25,155 bases of DNA from positions 1 to 25,155 of the forward strand of contig CAADXT010000157.1 in NCBI GenBank assembly GCA_900753095.1, written 5' to 3'. This DNA is from Eggerthellaceae bacterium (lineage in GTDB: Bacteria > Actinomycetota > Coriobacteriia > Coriobacteriales > Eggerthellaceae). The notes beneath the pieces are model-generated. The model worked only from the letters and a program-made list of their open reading frames with translations, did not search any database and was not told where the DNA came from. The position numbers were made by a program, and so were the translations under genes. This document shows positions 20,107 through 25,155 of this stretch, one piece after another; positions within the stretch are counted from its first letter, which is position 1, and each line of letters starts with the position of its first letter.

Positions 20107-23100
20107 GTGTATCTCAAATCGCTGACGTTGAAGGGCTTCAAGTCCTTCGCTGATCGAACGGTTATGAGATTCGAACCGGGCGTTGCTGCTGTGGTGGGCC
20201 CTAACGGATCTGGCAAATCGAACATCTCCGATGCGGTGCTGTGGGTTCTCGGCGAGCGCAATGCCAAGAACCTGCGCGGCCAATCGATGGAGGACGTTAT
20301 CTTCGCCGGCTCTTCAGCCCGCAAACCTGTTTCCGTCGCAGAGGTCGAGCTTTTGCTCGACAACTCCGATGGCACCCTTCCCGTTGACTTCGCGGAGGTG
20401 TCGATTGGGCGCCGCATGTACCGCAGCGGCGAAAGCGAATACCTTATCAACGGCAATGTGGTGCGCCGTATGGACGTGCTCGATATCTTGCACGATTCTG
20501 GTATGGGTACGGGCACCAACTCCATCATTTCCCAGGGCAACCTGGATTCGGTCCTCTCTTCGAGGCCGGAAGATCGCCGCGCGCTTATCGAAGAGGCGGC
20601 GGGCATTCTCAAGCACAAAGAGCGCAAGGCGAAAAGCGAGCGAAAGCTTGCGCAGATGGATGCGCACCTGGCTCGCGTGAACGATATCACCGCCGAAGTC
20701 GAGCGTCAGCTGAAACCCCTCGAGCGCAAGGCGAAGAAGGCCCGTTTGCATAAAGAGCTTTCCTCTGAGCTTGCAGACTTGAAGCTTTCCCTTGCGGTGG
20801 ACGACTTGCGCGTGCTCCAGCGCAAGTGGGACGAAATCGTCGCTCAAGAAAAGGAGCTAGAGGCATCTCACTTGGCCTTGAAGAAGGAGCTTGATGCGGC
20901 GGAGGGATCGCTTGATGTCCTTCAGCGCCAACTTCATGAGCGCAGCAATCAGGAAAACAACCTCAACGAACGCTATCGCCGCGCTCAGGCCTCTTTCGAG
21001 CGCTTGAATTCCACCGCCATGCTCTTGCGCGAAAAGCGCACTGGCTACCTTTCGGAGGTGGAGCGTCTGACTCGCTTCGTCGAGGAGGCCCGCGTGCGCC
21101 GTAGCGCCGCAGAGACCGAGCTTGCCGAGGCACGCTCTGCTGCGGCCAAGGCAAAAGAGGAGTCGGCTCGCGCCGAGAAGCTTCGCGGCGAGCTGGAGAT
21201 TTCCTACACCCAACGGGTGAACAAGCGCAACGACCTGCGCAAGGAAATCGATGCGCTTATGGCAGAGCAGCGCGCCCTGATCCATCGCCAGGAAACGGTT
21301 CAGGCAACTCAACAGGCTTTGCGCGAAAACCTTTCCGAGCGCCGTGCGCGCGCTCAGGTCATCGATGCGCACGTCTCCGATGCTGCCGAGCGTCTTTCTT
21401 CCGCGAAAGCGCAGGCGGAGTCCTTGGAAACGGAGGCTCTGCGCTTGGAGTCCGAGCTTGCGCAATCGCGCAAGGAGGAGGCCGCTTCCCGCGAAACGCT
21501 GAACGGTCTTGTCGTCGCGCGCGATGCTGCCCGCAAAGCGTTGGATGCGGCTCGCTCTTCGCTTACCAAGGCAACGGCGGAGCGCGCGGCCCTTGAGGAG
21601 CTGGAGCGCTCTAGCGAAACGTCCAATCCTGCCCAGGCGAAGATCATGGAAGGCGCCAAGGAGCTTTCCGCTGCCCATTCCCTTGTTTCCCATGCAGTGT
21701 CTGCCCCTGCCGAGCTCGATATGCTGGTAGAGGCGCTGCTGGGCTCCGACCTCCACGCGGTTATGGTCTCCAACGCTGCTGACGCCGAGCAGCTTGTTGC
21801 GGATGTGGCGCAAAGCAACGCTACCGGCGCCGTTGCCGCCATCGCTCCTGCTTCGGGGCGCAGCATCGGCTCTGTGGCGGGGCATCGTCGCTTGGTGGAA
21901 GAGCTTGAAGTCGATGAAGCCTACGCTGCTCACATCGATGCCCTCATCGGTGATGTGTACGTTGTCGATTCCCTGGTTGATGCGGTTGCGGCTGCGCGCG
22001 ATTCGAAGGGCAACCACGTTCGCTTCGCCTCGCTTGATGGCTGCATTGCCTCTTCGGAGGGCAAGGTCTCTTTTGTGCGTTTTTCCGAGGCCGACAGGCA
22101 GAACAACGCGCTTGCCCGTCGACGTGCGTTGGCTGCGGCAGTTGAAGGTGAGAAACAGCAGAAAGACGCTTACGAAAGGGCTCAGGCCGAAGACGGCAAG
22201 GTTGAATCCGACCTTCGCCAGGCTCAAACCGCTTCGTTGAAGCTGTCCGAGACGCTGGCAAGCCTTAAGGGGCAAAGCGAATCGGCTCGCAGGGATGCCG
22301 ATGCTTCCTCCCGGGCCCTGAAGGAGCTTGAGGCTGAGCACCAGCGTCTTCTTAAGGAACAGGAGGAAAACCGGACCTTCTTCGAGAAGGCCCAGCCCGA
22401 TTCCGACGAGCTTGAGCGCAACCTTGCTCAAATCACCGCCGATCTAGAGCTGAACAAGGAAAAGGTTTCCGAGTTCGAGCAAACGCTTTCTCCTATGCGC
22501 CGCGAGATCGTCTCCCTCTCCGAGCGATTGAGCGATGCGCGCCTTGAAACCGCTCGTCTCTCCGAGCGCCTTGCCTACGCTGACCGCATGGTCTCGACGC
22601 GTGAGCAGGAAATATCGGCTTCCTCGCGTGAAGACGCCAGCTCCCAGCAGCGTATCCATGTTGCGCGTGTGGCCGCAAGCAGGGCCGATGCCTTGCTTGC
22701 GACGCTTAGCGCCCTTTCCGATGCCGCTTCGCTGGTTTCTGCAAAGCTTGAAGAGGAATCGCGCAGCGAGCAAGAGCATTCCCGTGGTCTCCACGAGCAG
22801 ATTGCCCAAGCCACCAAGGAATCGCGCGAGGCTCGCGAGCGTTTCGAGGCGGTTGGCTCGCGCATTTCCGAGGTTAGGATCGAGAAGGGCAGGCTCGAGG
22901 TCCAGGTGGACGCTGGGGTGAACGTCATCGTGCGCGATTGCAACACCCCTCTCGATGCGGCGCTCAACTCCGAGCCCCTGGAAAACCGCCAGCAGGCGGA
23001 AAGCGAGGCTGCCTCCCTTGAGCGGCGCATCAAGAACATGGGCTCCATCAACCCGGACGCGGCGGAGGAATTCGAGCAGGTAAGCGAACGTCACACGTAC

Positions 23101-23652
23101 TTAAGCTCGCAGCTTGAGGACATGCGCCTTGCGCGTAAGACGCTCTCCCGCATCGTCAACGTGATCGACGAGCGCATGCGAGACGGTTTCGTTGCAACGT
23201 TCGAGCAGGTGAACGCCAACTTCTCGGAGATCTTCTCAACGCTGTTCCCTGGGGGCCAGGCCCATCTTTCGCTGGTTGACCCTAACGACTTGGAGAACAC
23301 CGGCGTTGACGTGAACGCTCAGCCGGTGGGCAAGCGCGTGAAGAAGATGTCGCTGCTTTCCGGCGGCGAGAAATCGATGACCGCCATGGCGCTGCTCTTC
23401 GCGGTGTACCGCATCAGGCAAACCCCGTTCTATATCCTCGACGAGGTTGAGGCGGCCCTCGACGACACGAACCTGAGGCGGCTCATCGCCTACATCAACG
23501 TGGTGCGCGATGAAACCCAGTTCATTATGATCACGCACCAACGCCGCACCATGGAATCAGCCGATATACTGTATGGTGCCTCAATGCAGGCTGACGGCAT
23601 CACGAAGGTGATCAGCCAGAAACTCGACAACGCAACCCGCAAGGAGGGTTAA
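20107..23652 (+). CDS. smc: Chromosome segregation ATPase SMC
   Basis: SMC forms ring-shaped dimers that extrude DNA loops and keep origins apart during chromosome segregation, normally with ScpA and ScpB (not in this window). The 1181-aa product has the expected architecture. The N-terminal head has Walker A GPNGSGKSN (31-39). A long coiled coil (about 170-500) leads to the hinge (about 510-670), which is followed by the returning coil (about 680-1020). The C-terminal head carries the signature LLSGGEKSM (1083-1091) and Walker B FYILDEVEAALDD (from 1108). GTG 20107 is the start, matching homologues that begin MYLKSLTLKGFKSFA. It starts 11 nt after rnc and ends directly against the ftsY start. 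Confidence 0.97.
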   Translation: MYLKSLTLKGFKSFADRTVMRFEPGVAAVVGPNGSGKSNISDAVLWVLGERNAKNLRGQSMEDVIFAGSSARKPVSVAEVELLLDNSDGTLPVDFAEVSIGRRMYRSGESEYLINGNVVRRMDVLDILHDSGMGTGTNSIISQGNLDSVLSSRPEDRRALIEEAAGILKHKERKAKSERKLAQMDAHLARVNDITAEVERQLKPLERKAKKARLHKELSSELADLKLSLAVDDLRVLQRKWDEIVAQEKELEASHLALKKELDAAEGSLDVLQRQLHERSNQENNLNERYRRAQASFERLNSTAMLLREKRTGYLSEVERLTRFVEEARVRRSAAETELAEARSAAAKAKEESARAEKLRGELEISYTQRVNKRNDLRKEIDALMAEQRALIHRQETVQATQQALRENLSERRARAQVIDAHVSDAAERLSSAKAQAESLETEALRLESELAQSRKEEAASRETLNGLVVARDAARKALDAARSSLTKATAERAALEELERSSETSNPAQAKIMEGAKELSAAHSLVSHAVSAPAELDMLVEALLGSDLHAVMVSNAADAEQLVADVAQSNATGAVAAIAPASGRSIGSVAGHRRLVEELEVDEAYAAHIDALIGDVYVVDSLVDAVAAARDSKGNHVRFASLDGCIASSEGKVSFVRFSEADRQNNALARRRALAAAVEGEKQQKDAYERAQAEDGKVESDLRQAQTASLKLSETLASLKGQSESARRDADASSRALKELEAEHQRLLKEQEENRTFFEKAQPDSDELERNLAQITADLELNKEKVSEFEQTLSPMRREIVSLSERLSDARLETARLSERLAYADRMVSTREQEISASSREDASSQQRIHVARVAASRADALLATLSALSDAASLVSAKLEEESRSEQEHSRGLHEQIAQATKESREARERFEAVGSRISEVRIEKGRLEVQVDAGVNVIVRDCNTPLDAALNSEPLENRQQAESEAASLERRIKNMGSINPDAAEEFEQVSERHTYLSSQLEDMRLARKTLSRIVNVIDERMRDGFVATFEQVNANFSEIFSTLFPGGQAHLSLVDPNDLENTGVDVNAQPVGKRVKKMSLLSGGEKSMTAMALLFAVYRIRQTPFYILDEVEAALDDTNLRRLIAYINVVRDETQFIMITHQRRTMESADILYGASMQADGITKVISQKLDNATRKEG

Positions 23653-24573
23653 ATGGGATTTTTCGACAAGATCAACGAGGGGCTTCACCGCTCAAGAACC
23701 CGCCTTAAGGAGCAGATGAACATTCTGCTCGATCGTGGTCCTGATGTTGACGATGACTTCTGGGACGATCTTGAGGAAACGCTTATCCTTGCCGACATCG
23801 GCGCCGCAGCGGCCGACAGCATCATCGAGGAGCTGCGCGATCAGTCGAAGCGCAAGGCGCTTCCCGATGCCTATGCGGTGTTCGACATGCTCACCGATCA
23901 GATGGCCGCAACGTTCACCGAGGCTGAAACCGACATTTTCGAGGAAAGCCCCTCTCTTGTCTTGTTCGTGGGCATCAACGGCGCAGGCAAAACCACTACC
24001 GTGGGCAAGCTTGCCGCCGCTTACCATGAGCAGGGGCGCAAGGTCTTGCTCGGCAGCGCCGACACGTTCCGCGCGGCAGCCATCGAGCAGCTTGAGGTGT
24101 GGGCGAACCGCGCGGATGTCACCATCGTTTCCCGTGAACGCGGAAGCGACCCGGCAAGCGTGTGCTACGAAACCATCGAACGTGCCGAGAAAGACGGTTC
24201 CGATCTGGTTCTTATCGACACCGCAGGACGCCTCCACACATCCGACGACCTTATGCGCGAGCTGCAGAAGGTGGTTAACGTGGTTCGCAAGCGCGCCAAC
24301 ATCCCCGTGTACACGGTGCTGGTCATCGATGCCACGACGGGTCAAAACGGGCTTCAGCAGGCGCAGAAATTCAATGCGGCGCTCGACCTCGACGGCGTTA
24401 TCGTCACCAAGCTCGATGGCACGGCGAAGGGCGGTATTGCGCTTGCGGTCTCGCATGAGCTCGAGCTGCCCATTTTCAAGATCGGTGTCGGCGAAGGCAT
24501 CGATGATTTGCAGGATTTCGACGCGCACGATTTTGCCCGTGCGCTGATTGGGGACATGGCCGATGTTCGATAA
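23653..24573 (+). CDS. ftsY: Signal recognition particle receptor FtsY
   Basis: FtsY is the membrane-associated GTPase that receives ribosome-SRP complexes and hands them to SecYEG. The 306-aa product is a compact form: a short amphipathic N-terminus (MGFFDKINEGLHRSRTRLKE) replaces the long acidic A-domain of E. coli and is followed by the NG domains. GTPase motifs are GINGAGKTT (107-115), DTAGRLH (189-195) and TKLDG (252-256), with TTGQNGLQQA between. ATG 23653 immediately follows the smc TAA, with AAGGAGG at 23641-23647. It overlaps the start of ffh by 11 nt, so receptor and SRP protein are translated in tandem. The ylxM gene found between them in Bacillus is absent. Confidence 0.97.
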   Translation: MGFFDKINEGLHRSRTRLKEQMNILLDRGPDVDDDFWDDLEETLILADIGAAAADSIIEELRDQSKRKALPDAYAVFDMLTDQMAATFTEAETDIFEESPSLVLFVGINGAGKTTTVGKLAAAYHEQGRKVLLGSADTFRAAAIEQLEVWANRADVTIVSRERGSDPASVCYETIERAEKDGSDLVLIDTAGRLHTSDDLMRELQKVVNVVRKRANIPVYTVLVIDATTGQNGLQQAQKFNAALDLDGVIVTKLDGTAKGGIALAVSHELELPIFKIGVGEGIDDLQDFDAHDFARALIGDMADVR

Positions 24574-25155
24574 CCTCTCCGACAAACTTCAATCCATCTT
24601 CTCTGGCTTGCGCGGCAAGGGCCGTCTTACGGAGGATGACATCGATTCCGCCATGCGCGAGATCCGCATGGCCCTTCTCGAGGCGGACGTTAACTTCAAG
24701 GTCGTCAAGGAATTCACCAAGCGCACCAAGGAGCGTTGCCTCACGGCCGAGGTCCTTGACTCCCTCACCCCTGCGCAGAACGTTGTGAAGATCGTCCTTG
24801 ATGAGCTTACGGCGCTGATGGGCGAGGAGGGAAAGCCCCTTCAGCTCTCAAGCCGCATCCCCAACGTCATTATGCTCGTGGGCCTGCAGGGTTCGGGCAA
24901 AACCACGGCTGCCGCCAAGCTCGCGTACTTGCTCAAGCAGCAGAACCATAACCCGCTTCTTTGCGCGTGCGACGTGTCCCGCCCTGCTGCAGCCGATCAG
25001 CTGCAAACGCTGGGCGAGGAGATCGGGGTGCGCGTGTACCGCGGTGAAGGCAAGGACCCGGTGAAGATCGCCAAGGAAGGCGTTCGCGATGCGATCGACT
25101 CGTTGCGCGATGTGGTCATCGTCGACACGGCCGGCCGTCTTCACGTCGACGAGGA
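24563..25155 (+). CDS. ffh: Signal recognition particle protein Ffh (SRP54), N-terminal part
   Basis: Ffh binds signal sequences emerging from the ribosome and, with 4.5S RNA, docks to FtsY. Only the first 197 codons are present; the gene runs off the right edge inside the G domain, and the M domain that binds RNA and signal peptide lies outside. The N domain (about 1-90, MFDNLSDKLQSIFSGLRGKG onward) is followed by GTPase motifs GLQGSGKTT (107-115), CDVSRPAAADQL and DTAGRLH (188-194). ATG 24563 overlaps the end of ftsY by 11 nt, with GGGG upstream. The close likeness to FtsY is expected; the ALLEADVNFKVVKEF pattern identifies Ffh. Confidence 0.96.
   Translation, partial: MFDNLSDKLQSIFSGLRGKGRLTEDDIDSAMREIRMALLEADVNFKVVKEFTKRTKERCLTAEVLDSLTPAQNVVKIVLDELTALMGEEGKPLQLSSRIPNVIMLVGLQGSGKTTAAAKLAYLLKQQNHNPLLCACDVSRPAAADQLQTLGEEIGVRVYRGEGKDPVKIAKEGVRDAIDSLRDVVIVDTAGRLHVDE

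Noticed and set aside
20857..22431. Long - strand open frame (524 codons) opposite smc
   Set aside because: It lies fully inside the strongly supported smc coding frame and encodes no recognisable motif; such shadow frames are common opposite GC-rich genes. The same applies to the 434-codon - strand frame at 12962-14266 and the 329-codon one at 11675-12664.

Overview
This window is about 25 kb of bacterial core chromosome. It is moderately GC-rich and densely coding, and nearly every gene lies on the + strand. Protein sequences and gene order point to the Actinomycetota, most likely class Coriobacteriia (an Eggerthella/Slackia/Adlercreutzia-like anaerobe). That placement is inferred from sequence character and synteny, not from a search. 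I found no insertion sequence, prophage, CRISPR array, tRNA or rRNA.

Left block, 1-10376: the end of secA, then prfB (release factor 2), a two-gene split transketolase, ftsE-ftsX, a membrane-anchored S41 protease-like protein, rnr (RNase R), an M42 metallopeptidase, smpB and a small acidic protein of unknown function. The prfB...ftsE-ftsX...smpB order resembles other actinobacteria. The secA-prfB, ftsEX-ctp and rnr-smpB pairings also recall Firmicutes. Themes are secretion, translation termination and ribosome rescue, cell division and RNA decay.

Centre, 10377-11303: the only long non-coding region. It holds a run of hairpins and inverted repeats of unknown function, then rpmB (L28) on the - strand with its own terminator and promoter. 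A divergent leader follows, in front of asp23.

Right block, 11304-25155: asp23-fakA-recG-rsmD-coaD, a coiled-coil gene, yceD-rpmF, then plsX-rnc-smc-ftsY-ffh (cut by the window end). This follows the Bacillus-type order (rpmB divergent from yloU-yloV-recG ... plsX ... rnc-smc-ftsY-ffh) but lacks fapR, fabD, fabG and acpP between recG and rnc, and ylxM between ftsY and ffh. The block links fatty-acid and phospholipid precursor supply (FakA, PlsX, CoaD), ribosome components and rRNA modification or processing (L28, L32, RsmD, RNase III), chromosome structure and repair (SMC, RecG) and membrane-protein targeting (FtsY, Ffh).

No new multi-gene system is evident. The points worth a second look are residue-level: Gly-Cys where the S41 protease nucleophile should be, SPT instead of SPF in the RF2 codon-recognition tripeptide, Asn for a metal-binding Asp in RNase III, and DEQQ for DEQH in RecG. 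Three non-coding regions also stand out: 121-200, 10368-10676 and 18139-18200.
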